From Methylococcales bacterium (GTDB lineage Bacteria > Pseudomonadota > Gammaproteobacteria > Methylococcales > Methylomonadaceae), in contig JAUZSN010000002.1 of NCBI GenBank assembly GCA_030949405.1, positions 930,001 through 994,000 on the forward strand: a DNA stretch of 64,000 bases, written 5' to 3'. This document shows, in pieces, positions 56,407 through 64,000 of this stretch. Within the stretch, counting starts at the first letter, position 1. Each line of letters opens with the position of its first letter. The notes below the pieces were generated by a model, which saw only the letters and a list, made by a program, of their open reading frames with translations, searched no databases and was not told where the DNA came from. A program made the position numbers and the translations under genes.

Positions 56407-56601
56407 ATGACACTGAGCTCTTTGTTATCTATTCATTCAACAACAGACTCTGAAAAAAAAGTCTGCGCACTTTGTCATCAGCCTGTCGCTATTAATGGCT
56501 TTGTGCTATTGAAAAAATCCAAACTAAAACATTTTTGCTGTGAAGGCTGTTTAAGTATTTATCAGCTTTTTAACAAAAATATTTCTCGTCCTAATTCATA
56601 A
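56407..56601 (+). CDS. Stand-alone heavy-metal-binding domain (CcoI/FixI N-terminal type)
   Basis: A 64-residue protein. CALCHQPV...FCCEGCLSIYQLFN matches the Cys-rich N-terminal extension of copper-transporting P-type ATPases such as CcoI (FixI). There is no P-type ATPase next to it, so the metal-binding module is separate. It could chaperone copper. ATG at 56407 is chosen over the alternative start at 56395. The neighbour downstream is an unknown membrane-anchored protein. Confidence 0.7.
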   Translation: MTLSSLLSIHSTTDSEKKVCALCHQPVAINGFVLLKKSKLKHFCCEGCLSIYQLFNKNISRPNS

Positions 56602-56620
56602 CTATAATAAAGAGGTCTTC

Positions 56621-57154
56621 ATGAAAGCCTGCGATTCTTGCTCTGAACGTGTTGAAATTGGTAAAAATCATCGAAATCAAAATATTTTTATCCGTGCTAT
56701 TGCTACCCCGTTAGTTTATTTACCTTTGTTGATGGTACCGTTTGTTATTTTAAGTGCCTATACCTGCTATTTTCATTTGCGATTAAGTGGCGGTAAAAAT
56801 ATAAAAAAATGGTCTGATTTTATTCCTGACAGAACAACGCATCGTTATAATTTAAAAACGCAGGTTACGATGGATGCAAGCTTTAAATTAAGCGCGGCGC
56901 AATCAAAATTATATTGGATTTTCAACTGTACATGGTACTGCCCTGTGAGTGTGGCTTTATTTGAATGGCATACGTATTTAGTCAAAGTGATTGAAAATTG
57001 GTGGTGTCCATTCACTCATGAACGTAAAGACAGTCATTATCAAGATGCGGCGATTGATAAATCGTTTTGGCATATTTATCCAGAAGAAGCTGAAAAATTG
57101 GATAAAGAGGATTTAAATAATCCGATTTGGAATGATGAAAACGATAAATCTTAG
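56621..57154 (+). CDS. Unknown Cys/Trp-rich membrane-anchored protein
   Basis: A 177-residue protein I do not recognise. N-terminal CDSC motif, one membrane span (PLVYLPLLMVPFVILSAYTCYF, ~32-53), and a later segment SKLYWIFNCTWYCPVSVALFEWHTYLVKVIENWWCPF that is rich in Cys and Trp and could be a second membrane or metal site. The C-terminus is acidic (EEAEKLDKEDLNNPIWNDENDKS). It follows the metal-binding domain gene by 19 bases, so they likely act together. Confidence 0.6.
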   Translation: MKACDSCSERVEIGKNHRNQNIFIRAIATPLVYLPLLMVPFVILSAYTCYFHLRLSGGKNIKKWSDFIPDRTTHRYNLKTQVTMDASFKLSAAQSKLYWIFNCTWYCPVSVALFEWHTYLVKVIENWWCPFTHERKDSHYQDAAIDKSFWHIYPEEAEKLDKEDLNNPIWNDENDKS

Positions 57155-57347
57155 TCAGACTTGTTGTCGATTGACTAAAAATAATCCTCAATTAAAGCGT
57201 TATCGTTTTAGTTAGTGGACTCATTTGAAAAAATTAACGTTTTTTATTCCTAACTTAACGTGTTATGAATTTATTTCTAAGCTCGTTATTAAACGTTTAC
57301 ATTTTAACCCTAAAAAACCATTTATAATGGCCTTTAAGTAAAAAATT

Positions 57348-57776
57348 ATGATAAATAAAAAACAGCTCGTTATGATACTGACAAGTTTTATGGTGGGTGC
57401 CATGTTAACTGCCTGTTCAGATGATGAGGCAAAATCTGTCAGAGAAGTTGATAGTGTCTTTAATCATCCGCATGAAAAAGTAACGGATATAGAAAAGCAT
57501 AAGTTTGAGCATGAATTCAGTCAAGACTGTGTTGTGCGTGAGCTTAAAAATTCAACCAATAGAGTTGCAGATAAAAAACGCTTTTCAAAAGCCTGTATGT
57601 GTATTGCAAAATTTATGATGAAGGACTTAACGGCTGTTGAGGCTGAAAAGTTTTTAAAAGAAGATAAAGATACTCAGTCATTGCGGATTCGTTTTGATAA
57701 TGCTGCGTATAACTGTTTGCAAGAAGATGCAAAAACGCCAGGGCCTAAGTTATTTGGAAAACCTAAAGCCTCTTAA
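57348..57776 (+). CDS. Small hypothetical lipoprotein
   Basis: A 142-residue lipoprotein (MINKKQLVMILTSFMVGAMLTAC, acylated Cys). The mature part has a conserved-looking region with three Cys, DCVVRELKNSTNRV...KACMCIAKFMMKDLTAVEAEKFL. The function is unknown. It lies 193 bases after the previous gene. Confidence 0.65.
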   Translation: MINKKQLVMILTSFMVGAMLTACSDDEAKSVREVDSVFNHPHEKVTDIEKHKFEHEFSQDCVVRELKNSTNRVADKKRFSKACMCIAKFMMKDLTAVEAEKFLKEDKDTQSLRIRFDNAAYNCLQEDAKTPGPKLFGKPKAS

Positions 57777-57853
57777 GAGGTGTGATCAAACACAATAATT
57801 AAGCTCTAGGTTAGTTGTATGGAGGGTCGTTGATTTACAAGGCGGCGCTCCAT

Positions 57854-58372
57854 TTATTTTGATTGATAAGAGATAAAACCATCACGATTAGGCATTTTTA
57901 CGTTCGGAAGTGTTTCCGCATTCATGATTTCTTTTTCGCTAATAATTCCATTCAAATACAATAAATAAGCCGTTACCGCATAAAGCTGGCTGTTGGTTAA
58001 ACTTCCTGGGTTATTCAATGGCATTGAGCGGCGGGTAAAATCAAAAATAGTTGTGGCATACGGCCAATACGTTCCAATGGTTTTATCAGGAGGATTATCC
58101 GTTAATCCATGTTTCGCCCCCGCTAATTCATCCGCACTATCGCCCGTTCCATCCACCCCATGACAACTTAAACACGTCTGTTGATACACTTTTTTACCAT
58201 AAACGGCGGTTCCTTTGCCAGTCGGTAAGCCCTCCCCATCAGGAAAAATATCTAAGTTCCATTGCTCAACTAATTTTTGAGAAACTGGTTTTCCGAGCTG
58301 AGGGGAGTCTTCGGCTTGTGCGACAGGAATCAACACTAAGGCTAAACAAACTAGGCTATTACGCATAAACAT
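57854..58372 (-). CDS. SoxD-like c-type cytochrome subunit of sulfite dehydrogenase
   Basis: A 172-residue exported monohaem cytochrome c with CLSCH (C67-H71) and a distal Met in RRSMPLNNPG. Typical of this group: WNLDIFPDGEGLPTGKGTA before the haem and a SLTNSQLYAVTAYLLYLN helix after it. It takes electrons from the molybdenum subunit to the respiratory chain. Its start overlaps the end of the soxC-like gene (ATG at 58372 or 58366), so the two are coupled. Confidence 0.82.
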   Translation of the reverse strand: MFMRNSLVCLALVLIPVAQAEDSPQLGKPVSQKLVEQWNLDIFPDGEGLPTGKGTAVYGKKVYQQTCLSCHGVDGTGDSADELAGAKHGLTDNPPDKTIGTYWPYATTIFDFTRRSMPLNNPGSLTNSQLYAVTAYLLYLNGIISEKEIMNAETLPNVKMPNRDGFISYQSK

Positions 58373-59624
58373 GAGAAATCGCTCCGTTCGAGTTTATTTT
58401 CCAGCTTACGATTGCATTGTAATGAAAGTATCCGTGTGTCCCTCGTTGTTTCACCAGCTCTTCACGCTCGGGTTGTACATACCCTGTTTCGTCAATCGCC
58501 CGACTTTTTAGAATAGCTTCGCCCCCTGTCCATTGCCAAGGAATTCTAAAACGGGTAAAACATTGGCTTAAAATAGGCGTTTGTAATTCCGCTTGCGCCC
58601 ATGTTTTTCCGCCATCCGCTGACACCTCAACTTTTTTTATTTTACCGCGACCACTCCACGCAAGCCCATTAATTTGGTAAAGCCCTTTCTTATCAAGCTG
58701 ATAGCCAAAAGAAGGTCGAGTAATTAATGATTTTGCTTCCATGACAAAGGTAAATTGTCGGGCTTTCCCCGAAGGCATTAACTCGGTATATTTAGAGGTT
58801 TCATTTCGTGCCATGACAGGCCGATTAGTCAGATGTAAACGTCGTAACCATTTAACATTAACGACCCCCTCCCAACCAGGAACAATTAAACGAAGCGGAT
58901 AGCCATTTTCAGGCCGAATACGCTCGCCATTTTGGTATAAAGCAATCAAGCAATCATCTAGGGCTTTATCTAAAGGGAGGCTGACATTCATCAGGGATGC
59001 ATCAGCCCCTTCGGCAATTAACCATTTTGCGCGGCCTTTTAATTTAGCTTCATCCAGTAATAAACGTAAAGGAACGCCCGTCCATTCGCTACAAGAAGCC
59101 ATTCCGTGAAAATAACCTAATTTCGTTTGAATGGGTTCAGAACGCCACCCCGCATTACTATTTCCACCGCATTCAATAAAACATAACCGTGAGGTCATGG
59201 GGTAACGCAATAAATCATCAACGCTAAAGGTTAATGATTGATTGACCAGTCCATGAATTAATAATTGGTGGTGTTTTGGGTTAATATCAGGTACGCCATT
59301 ATGATGGCGTTCAAAATGCAAGCCACTCGGGGTAATCGTTCCTTCTAAATCGTGTAACGGAGTCCATGAAACACCATTACCCGCGACCTTTTGATTCCCC
59401 ATTGTCCAGCGGATGGTTTCCCGCTCATAAGGGGATGGCGCACCATAGTTAGAAAAGGGGCTTCCTACTTTTTTTGAACTTTTAGGTCGATCATAGTCTG
59501 TTTTGGCTAAAACATCGGCACTTAAAATAGCGGCTGAAAAGGTTAACCCTTTCTTTAAAAATAATCGCCGATCCAATAAACCTCCGCCCGCTACTGCCTC
59601 TAAAGTATGTTCTTTATTCATCAT
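58359..59624 (-). CDS. soxC: SoxC-like molybdenum sulfite dehydrogenase subunit
   Basis: A 421-residue sulfite-oxidase-family enzyme. N-terminus has DRRLFLKKGLTFSAAIL, a Tat-type signal. The molybdopterin Cys is in CFIECGGNSNAGW, and TPSGLHFERHHNGVPDI is the SoxC-type start of the Mo domain; a dimerisation domain follows. With its cytochrome partner it would oxidise sulfite or a protein-bound sulfone group in the periplasm. The other sox genes (A, B, X, Y, Z) are absent from the window, so it may act as a free sulfite dehydrogenase. Divergent from a VPLPA-CTERM gene. Confidence 0.85.
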   Translation of the reverse strand: MMNKEHTLEAVAGGGLLDRRLFLKKGLTFSAAILSADVLAKTDYDRPKSSKKVGSPFSNYGAPSPYERETIRWTMGNQKVAGNGVSWTPLHDLEGTITPSGLHFERHHNGVPDINPKHHQLLIHGLVNQSLTFSVDDLLRYPMTSRLCFIECGGNSNAGWRSEPIQTKLGYFHGMASCSEWTGVPLRLLLDEAKLKGRAKWLIAEGADASLMNVSLPLDKALDDCLIALYQNGERIRPENGYPLRLIVPGWEGVVNVKWLRRLHLTNRPVMARNETSKYTELMPSGKARQFTFVMEAKSLITRPSFGYQLDKKGLYQINGLAWSGRGKIKKVEVSADGGKTWAQAELQTPILSQCFTRFRIPWQWTGGEAILKSRAIDETGYVQPEREELVKQRGTHGYFHYNAIVSWKINSNGAISHVYA

Positions 59625-59665
59625 TTTCCTTAACTGTGTTCAAGATCTAATAAATAGATATAGGT

Positions 59666-59714
59666 TGACATATTTGACTTTAACATGATAGACATAAATC
59701 ATGTCAATATGTTA
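59666..59714. promoter_or_regulatory. Dyad between soxC and the VPLPA-CTERM gene
   Basis: An outer imperfect dyad TGACATATTTGAC (59666-59678) against GTCAATATGTTA (59703-59714) surrounds an inner dyad ACATGAT (59683-59689) against ATCATGT (59698-59704). Its position between divergent genes makes it a candidate operator for both. Confidence 0.4.
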
Positions 59715-59813
59715 TATTAGTACCCGTTAATAGTACAAATTTATAGAGATTAGAGTCGGTATTTTTAATTTTTATACGTTTTAATTTAAAAAGAAAATAC
59801 GAAGGAGATTATC

Positions 59814-60437
59814 ATGAAAGCTTATAGTTATGTAACTGCTATTGCTGCCACAATGGCATTACTCATATCCATACCCGCCAGTGCCGCGACTATATCTTAT
59901 GATGGTTGGTCAAAATCAGGTTCTGATACTGTTATTCCAGAATTTACTGTCAGCGATGACTATAGTGGTAAATTTAAGGTCAGTATCAATATAGATAAAG
60001 CGAACTCACCTAATGATATGGCTAAAATATCTGGGGTTTATTTTGATCTAGGTAACAGTGTTACTTCTGGGGCTGACATTAGCGGACAATCAGCCGCGTA
60101 TACTAATTTTGCAACGAATAATAGTAAGATCGGCGGGGTGACTAACTTAAACCTTGGCAATTTTGATACCATTCTGGGTTACAAAGGACAAACAGATGCG
60201 ACTCTTTCCTTTTTCGTGAGCGATCAGGGAGGGGCATTGTCTCTTAATGACTGGGGACGCGTTGGTGTTCGTTTTCAAAGTGTAGGGGCGAATGGCGAAG
60301 GAAGTGATAAAGAGGTCAGTGCCAATAAAACTTATGTGACTAACCAATATGTCACTCCAATTCCTGCAGCCGCTTGGTTGTTTGGTTCTGGTTTAATGGG
60401 ACTTATCGGGGTAACAAAACGTCGTAAAAAAGCGTAA
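59814..60437 (+). CDS. VPLPA-CTERM sorting domain protein
   Basis: A 207-residue exported protein with a signal peptide (ending PASA) and a C-terminal sorting signal: PIPAAAWLFGSGLMGLIGV followed by KRRKKA, the VPLPA-CTERM form. The middle is Gly/Ser/Asn-rich beta (TISYDGWSKSGSD...). Such proteins are processed by an exosortase and are tied to exopolysaccharide. An excellent AAGGAGA ribosome-binding site precedes the ATG; a strong terminator follows. Confidence 0.9.
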   Translation: MKAYSYVTAIAATMALLISIPASAATISYDGWSKSGSDTVIPEFTVSDDYSGKFKVSINIDKANSPNDMAKISGVYFDLGNSVTSGADISGQSAAYTNFATNNSKIGGVTNLNLGNFDTILGYKGQTDATLSFFVSDQGGALSLNDWGRVGVRFQSVGANGEGSDKEVSANKTYVTNQYVTPIPAAAWLFGSGLMGLIGVTKRRKKA

Positions 60438-60456
60438 TAAAAACTCATTTCGATGA

Positions 60457-60488
60457 AAAAAACAGCTCCCTAGGGAGCTGTTTTTTTA
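60457..60488. terminator. Strong bidirectional terminator
   Basis: Perfect palindrome AACAGCTCCC TAGGGAGCTGTT flanked by A-run and T-run (60457-60488), between convergent VPLPA-CTERM and apbC genes. Confidence 0.92.
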
Positions 60489-60495
60489 TGTGTCG

Positions 60496-61590
60496 TTAAG
60501 TATTTTCTACCACAATAGTTGGAAAACGACCGCTAAAATCTTTTGCTTGTAAGGCTAATTTTGCCGCCATTGTACGGGCAATTTTCTGGTAAATTTGCGT
60601 CGCACGTCCTTCTGGGTCTGAGACAACCGTCGGTCTACCACTATCTGCAAATTGTCGAATAGTAATATCTAAGGGTAAAGAGCCTAAAAACTCAGTCTTA
60701 TTTTTCTTCGCCATCATCAAACCACCGCCTTCGCCAAAAATGGCTTCTTCATGCCCACATTCACTGCAAATATGCATACTCATATTTTCAATAATTCCCA
60801 AAACAGGCACATTGACTTTTTCAAACATTCCTAAGCCTCGTTGTGCATCAATTAATGCAATATCTTGAGGTGTCGTTACAATGACCGCCGCACTGACAGG
60901 AATTTGCTGAGATAAGGTCAGTTGAATATCACCTGTTCCAGGGGGTAGATCAACAATTAAATAATCAATATCCGTCCACTTTGTATCGTTTAATAATTGT
61001 TGCAGTGCGTTGGTCACCATTGGGCCACGCCAAATCATAGGCTGATCTTGGTCAATTAAATAACCAATCGAATTAGTTTGAATACCATAACCCACTTTGG
61101 GCTGCATCGTTTTACCATCCTCACTTTCAGGATAGCCTGATAACCCCAGCATCATTGGAATACTCGGGCCATAAATATCGGCGTCTAAAATACCAACGCT
61201 GGCCCCTTCTGTGGCTAACGCTAACGCTAAATTAACCGACGTGGTTGATTTTCCAACCCCGCCTTTACCCGATGCAACCGCAATAATATTCTTTATATTC
61301 GGTAACGGTTTTAATGATTTCTGTACAGAATGGGCGATAACATGGCTATCAACCTCAATTTCAATATTTTTCACCGAAGGCAAGCCCTCTAAATGTTTTT
61401 TAAGGGTTGTTTTTAATTCATCAAAATAACTTTTAGCGGGATAGCCTAAGCTCAGTTTGATATGAACCGTTTCGTCCTTAATTTCGATCAACTTAACGGC
61501 ATTTGCACTCATTAAATCAATTTCAGTATGCGGATCGATAAAGGATTTTAATAAGTTTTCTATATCAGCTTTATTAAAGGTAGACATCAT
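60496..61590 (-). CDS. apbC: Mrp/ApbC iron-sulfur cluster carrier ATPase
   Basis: A 364-residue P-loop NTPase. N-terminal MIP18-like domain (~1-85), then VASGKGGVGKSTTSVNLALAL (deviant Walker A), DADIYGPSIPMMLG, and a CxxC in HICSECGHE that holds the transferred 4Fe-4S cluster. ApbC delivers clusters to apoproteins. ATG at 61590 or 61587. It is convergent with the VPLPA gene and monocistronic. Confidence 0.92.
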   Translation of the reverse strand: MMSTFNKADIENLLKSFIDPHTEIDLMSANAVKLIEIKDETVHIKLSLGYPAKSYFDELKTTLKKHLEGLPSVKNIEIEVDSHVIAHSVQKSLKPLPNIKNIIAVASGKGGVGKSTTSVNLALALATEGASVGILDADIYGPSIPMMLGLSGYPESEDGKTMQPKVGYGIQTNSIGYLIDQDQPMIWRGPMVTNALQQLLNDTKWTDIDYLIVDLPPGTGDIQLTLSQQIPVSAAVIVTTPQDIALIDAQRGLGMFEKVNVPVLGIIENMSMHICSECGHEEAIFGEGGGLMMAKKNKTEFLGSLPLDITIRQFADSGRPTVVSDPEGRATQIYQKIARTMAAKLALQAKDFSGRFPTIVVENT

Positions 61591-61813
61591 TGCTCCAGAG
61601 AGGATGGTAAGGAATATAATAACCTAGTATTTTACTAGGGATATGGGTGCGTTTGCTAATTTTTCAACGACAGAGGCTTGAAGCCTAAGCTATTTAAATT
61701 TAAACCTAATTTAAGGTGTTCTAAGCAAGACTCAAACTGAAAACTAAAAAGCATCGTTATCGTTTCTGATAAAATAGCCTATTTGTAGACTTATATTTTA
61801 AATTTTTATACTT

Positions 61814-62179
61814 ATGACCACAAGACCAAGTAAAGACTTAGAAGCCTTTGATAACCCTCAATCAGGGCGTGATTATACGATTCGTATCGATATTCCAGAA
61901 TTTACCTGCTTATGCCCTAAAACGGGACAGCCTGATTTTGCAACCATCACCATTGAATATATTCCAAATACGTTATGTATTGAACTTAAAGCCTTAAAAT
62001 TATATATGTGGGCGTTTCGAGATAAAGGGGCGTTTCATGAGGCGGTTACAAACGAAATTTTAGATGATTTAGTGGAGGCCATTGATCCCCGATTTATGCA
62101 AGTTCGCGCTGAGTTTAATGTTCGTGGCGGACTTTATACCACCGTGATTGTCGAGCATGGCGTTGATAGTCGAAAGTAG
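61814..62179 (+). CDS. queF: NADPH-dependent 7-cyano-7-deazaguanine reductase
   Basis: A 121-residue type I QueF that reduces preQ0 to preQ1 in queuosine synthesis. The catalytic Cys is C34 in [13 protein letters not shown] with Asp41, and the QueF motif is present as [20 protein letters not shown]. The rest of the queuosine pathway is not in the window. It ends just before a terminator shared with lptG. Confidence 0.93.
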   Translation: MTTRPSKDLEAFDNPQSGRDYTIRIDIPEFTCLCPKTGQPDFATITIEYIPNTLCIELKALKLYMWAFRDKGAFHEAVTNEILDDLVEAIDPRFMQVRAEFNVRGGLYTTVIVEHGVDSRK

Positions 62180-62191
62180 ACGTTAAGGCAT

Positions 62192-62234
62192 AGAATAAAG
62201 GGAGGATTGAATTCAATCATCCCTTTATTTTTAT
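62192..62234. terminator. Bidirectional terminator between queF and lptG
   Basis: AATAAAGGGAGGATTGA pairs with its complement AATCATCCCTTTATT (62194-62230), flanked by T-rich sequence on the plus side; the lptG stop codon (62231-62233) lies at its edge. Confidence 0.8.
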
Positions 62235-63298
62235 TTTACCCGACTGATTGCATAGGAGGCACTCAGAAAAACCACGGTTCCAGGAAGTAAGGCCACCATA
62301 ATAGGATTTAAATCATAAACCAAGCCCATGTGATTGATAATTTTATCTAAAATATTAAAGCTCATTCCAATAATAATGCCCGCCATTAACCGCCCGCCCA
62401 TACTTGATCCTCGTTTTATCCCGATGACGAACGGTGTTGCGACCATTAACATCACAAACGTGACCAGTGGGTTAATGATTCGTCCCCAAAAAGCCGCTTC
62501 AAATATTTTTGATTTTTGATTATTTTCTTTCAAAAAATCAATATATTGCGCTAAATCAAATAACGATAAATTATTAGGTTTAACCACAATAATTTTTAAT
62601 AAATCCGGCGCAATGGATGTTTTCCACATTTTATCCTCTTCATGCGTTGGAATAATCTCATCACCTATGATTTGAGTCCGTTTAATTTGACTTAACTGCC
62701 ATTGTTCATTGTCCTTAAAAACACCTGTCTCGGCATGAATAACCTGTTCTAATTTTTTCTGGGTATTTAATTGATAAATAGTAATGTCACTTAATTCAGA
62801 GTGGGCTTTAACCTCACGAATATTAACAAATTGATTGCCCTCTCTTAACCAGATACCATAACGGGTATGCATAATGACTTTATTGTGTTGCGAGGTGGCT
62901 TTTAATAACCGCGCTGAACGCTCTGTTTTAGGGGCGACGAACTCCCCTATACACACCGCCATAATAACCAAGATAAGTCCTGCTAACATAACCGCACGGA
63001 TAATTCCCATTACGGATAAGCCCGCCGAACGCATCGCAATAATTTCACTATGGTTAGCCATTGTTCCCAAAACAAAGAGACTTCCTAGTAAGGCACCTGA
63101 GGGAACCAGTTCGTAAAAAACTCGGGGTGAGGTTAGGGCTAAATATAAAAATATTTCTTTTAAGCCATAGTCGCCTGTTCCCATATCCTTCAGTTCATCA
63201 CTAAAGGTAAATAAATTAAACAGTGTTAATAATAATATGAGGGCTAAAAATGACCCTTTTAAAACTTCTTTAGCAATATGCCACGTTAAAATAGTCAT
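62231..63298 (-). CDS. lptG: LPS export permease LptG
   Basis: A 355-residue permease with the YjgP/YjgQ layout: three membrane spans at the N-terminus, a periplasmic jellyroll domain, three spans at the C-terminus. It works with LptF and LptB to extract LPS from the inner membrane. It overlaps lptF by four bases. Confidence 0.93.
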   Translation of the reverse strand: MTILTWHIAKEVLKGSFLALILLLTLFNLFTFSDELKDMGTGDYGLKEIFLYLALTSPRVFYELVPSGALLGSLFVLGTMANHSEIIAMRSAGLSVMGIIRAVMLAGLILVIMAVCIGEFVAPKTERSARLLKATSQHNKVIMHTRYGIWLREGNQFVNIREVKAHSELSDITIYQLNTQKKLEQVIHAETGVFKDNEQWQLSQIKRTQIIGDEIIPTHEEDKMWKTSIAPDLLKIIVVKPNNLSLFDLAQYIDFLKENNQKSKIFEAAFWGRIINPLVTFVMLMVATPFVIGIKRGSSMGGRLMAGIIIGMSFNILDKIINHMGLVYDLNPIMVALLPGTVVFLSASYAISRVK

Positions 63299-64000
63299 AA
63301 TTTACCGCCTGACATTAGCTTTTGTATCATCCATTTTAAGCCATAAAGTCGGACTAATAAAATACCTGTAAAAAAGAGCATTAACGTATAAACCCAAAAC
63401 TGTCCTATCCAAAAGGGAATGGTTTCCGTTTTTAGCCAGCTGTAATTAACGCGACTAATATTGCCGTAAACAAAGTAGATTAAAAAAGCAAATAACAAGC
63501 TTCCATAAACCCCCCCGCGTGGCGATAATTTGGCGAGGGGGACTGCGAGTAAACTTAAGAAGATAACCCCTAACGGAATAGAAAAACGTTTGTGTAATTC
63601 AATTTTATCTTCAATTTTTTCAGATATTTCTAGTTTTTCTGAACTCACCGCATCTCGATGATAAAATACGGTGGATGATTTTTTGTCTATTCTTACCGCA
63701 TATTCATCGAACTGTTCTAAAATAAAATCGGCTTTCCCAGGTGTTCCTTGACTACGTTCACCTTGTGTTAAAATAATATATTTTCCCCCTGGTAAATTAC
63801 TTAAATAACCGTGTTTGGCATTAATGGTTCCAGATTTTCCATGTTGACGGTTTTGGATAAAAATATTGTGCATTTGCTGGTTGTCGTCAATCTCTTCGGT
63901 ATAAAAAACTAAATCACCGTGGCTGTATTCACTAAATCGCCCCGCTGAAATTCCTCTAACATCAGCGGTTTCCATATCTTTATTGGTGAGTATCAACATT
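63295..64000 (-). CDS. lptF: LPS export permease LptF (partial, cut by window edge)
   Basis: At least 234 residues of the C-terminal part: the periplasmic jellyroll (VRGISAGRFSEYSHGDLVFYTEEI...) and three C-terminal spans (PLGVIFLSLLAVPLAKLSPRGG, WVYTLMLFFTGILLVRLYG). The N-terminal ~120 residues lie beyond the right end; the ATG at 63999 is internal. It is the first gene of the lptFG pair. Confidence 0.9.
   Translation of the reverse strand, partial: MLILTNKDMETADVRGISAGRFSEYSHGDLVFYTEEIDDNQQMHNIFIQNRQHGKSGTINAKHGYLSNLPGGKYIILTQGERSQGTPGKADFILEQFDEYAVRIDKKSSTVFYHRDAVSSEKLEISEKIEDKIELHKRFSIPLGVIFLSLLAVPLAKLSPRGGVYGSLLFAFLIYFVYGNISRVNYSWLKTETIPFWIGQFWVYTLMLFFTGILLVRLYGLKWMIQKLMSGGKL

Noticed and set aside
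1-64000. tRNA or rRNA genes
   Set aside because: Reading the gaps by eye showed no cloverleaf with a 3' acceptor or rRNA segment; a tRNAscan run would be decisive.

Overview
The window looks like chromosome from an AT-rich gammaproteobacterium, most likely a methanotroph of the order Methylococcales. The pointers are pqqC (PQQ for methanol dehydrogenase) beside a DUF6447 gene, a cytochrome P460, several other c-type cytochromes including one with twelve haem motifs, and a VPLPA-CTERM protein. Housekeeping proteins (RecA, AccBC, LpxB, LptFG, YbiT, MepM-AnmK-TyrS order) also read as gammaproteobacterial. No marker gene such as pmoA or 16S rRNA is present, so this is inference.

Layout. 0-10 kb: FdhD, a PD-(D/E)XK-like protein with a stop codon just after its apparent start, a Leptospira-type citramalate synthase, tyrS divergent from a MepM-like peptidase and anmK, then cobB-cobO (cobalamin) and an IsdG-like monooxygenase. 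10-20 kb: a DUF5765 membrane protein, a lipoprotein, an accessory patch (RepL-like gene, GTTACA repeats, orphan hsdS and a second hsdS tail), then the minus-strand unit glxR-hyi-msrB-apeB that runs into hsdS, a CAP protein, and a cupredoxin/lipoprotein pair divergent from a class III cyclase. 22-27.3 kb is the most plastic part: a decayed IS5-like element, dispersed short inverted-repeat elements, an acyltransferase, a tandem array whose unit shortens stepwise from 15 to 7 bp, and phage/plasmid-type genes (HTH protein, Ash-like ORF).

27-40 kb: YceI divergent from cytochrome P460, a TonB receptor, the minus-strand cluster tsaB-yciO-M50 protease-lpxB-mtaB, a YqaA membrane protein, a small cytochrome c, cysG divergent from a TusA-like protein, then pqqC and DUF6447. 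40-50 kb: a sulfotransferase-like protein, the dodecahaem cytochrome, ybiT, and gmd-rmd-glycosyltransferase, probably for a D-rhamnose-containing surface glycan. 50-64 kb: recA-recX, a GspF-like protein, aroQ-accB-accC-prmA-DUF3426, three small metal-site or envelope proteins, a SoxC/SoxD-like sulfite dehydrogenase pair divergent from a VPLPA-CTERM protein, apbC, queF, and lptG-lptF (lptF runs off the right edge).

The most unusual features are the graded tandem array at 25365-25797, a family of about 70-300 bp inverted-repeat elements (at least five sites), the RepL-like gene lodged between two hsdS 3' ends, the twelve-haem cytochrome, and long G-tracts in coding sequence (14 G in accC, 10 in anmK, 9 in cysG, 8 in a glycosyltransferase gene). 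No tRNA, rRNA or CRISPR array was seen.
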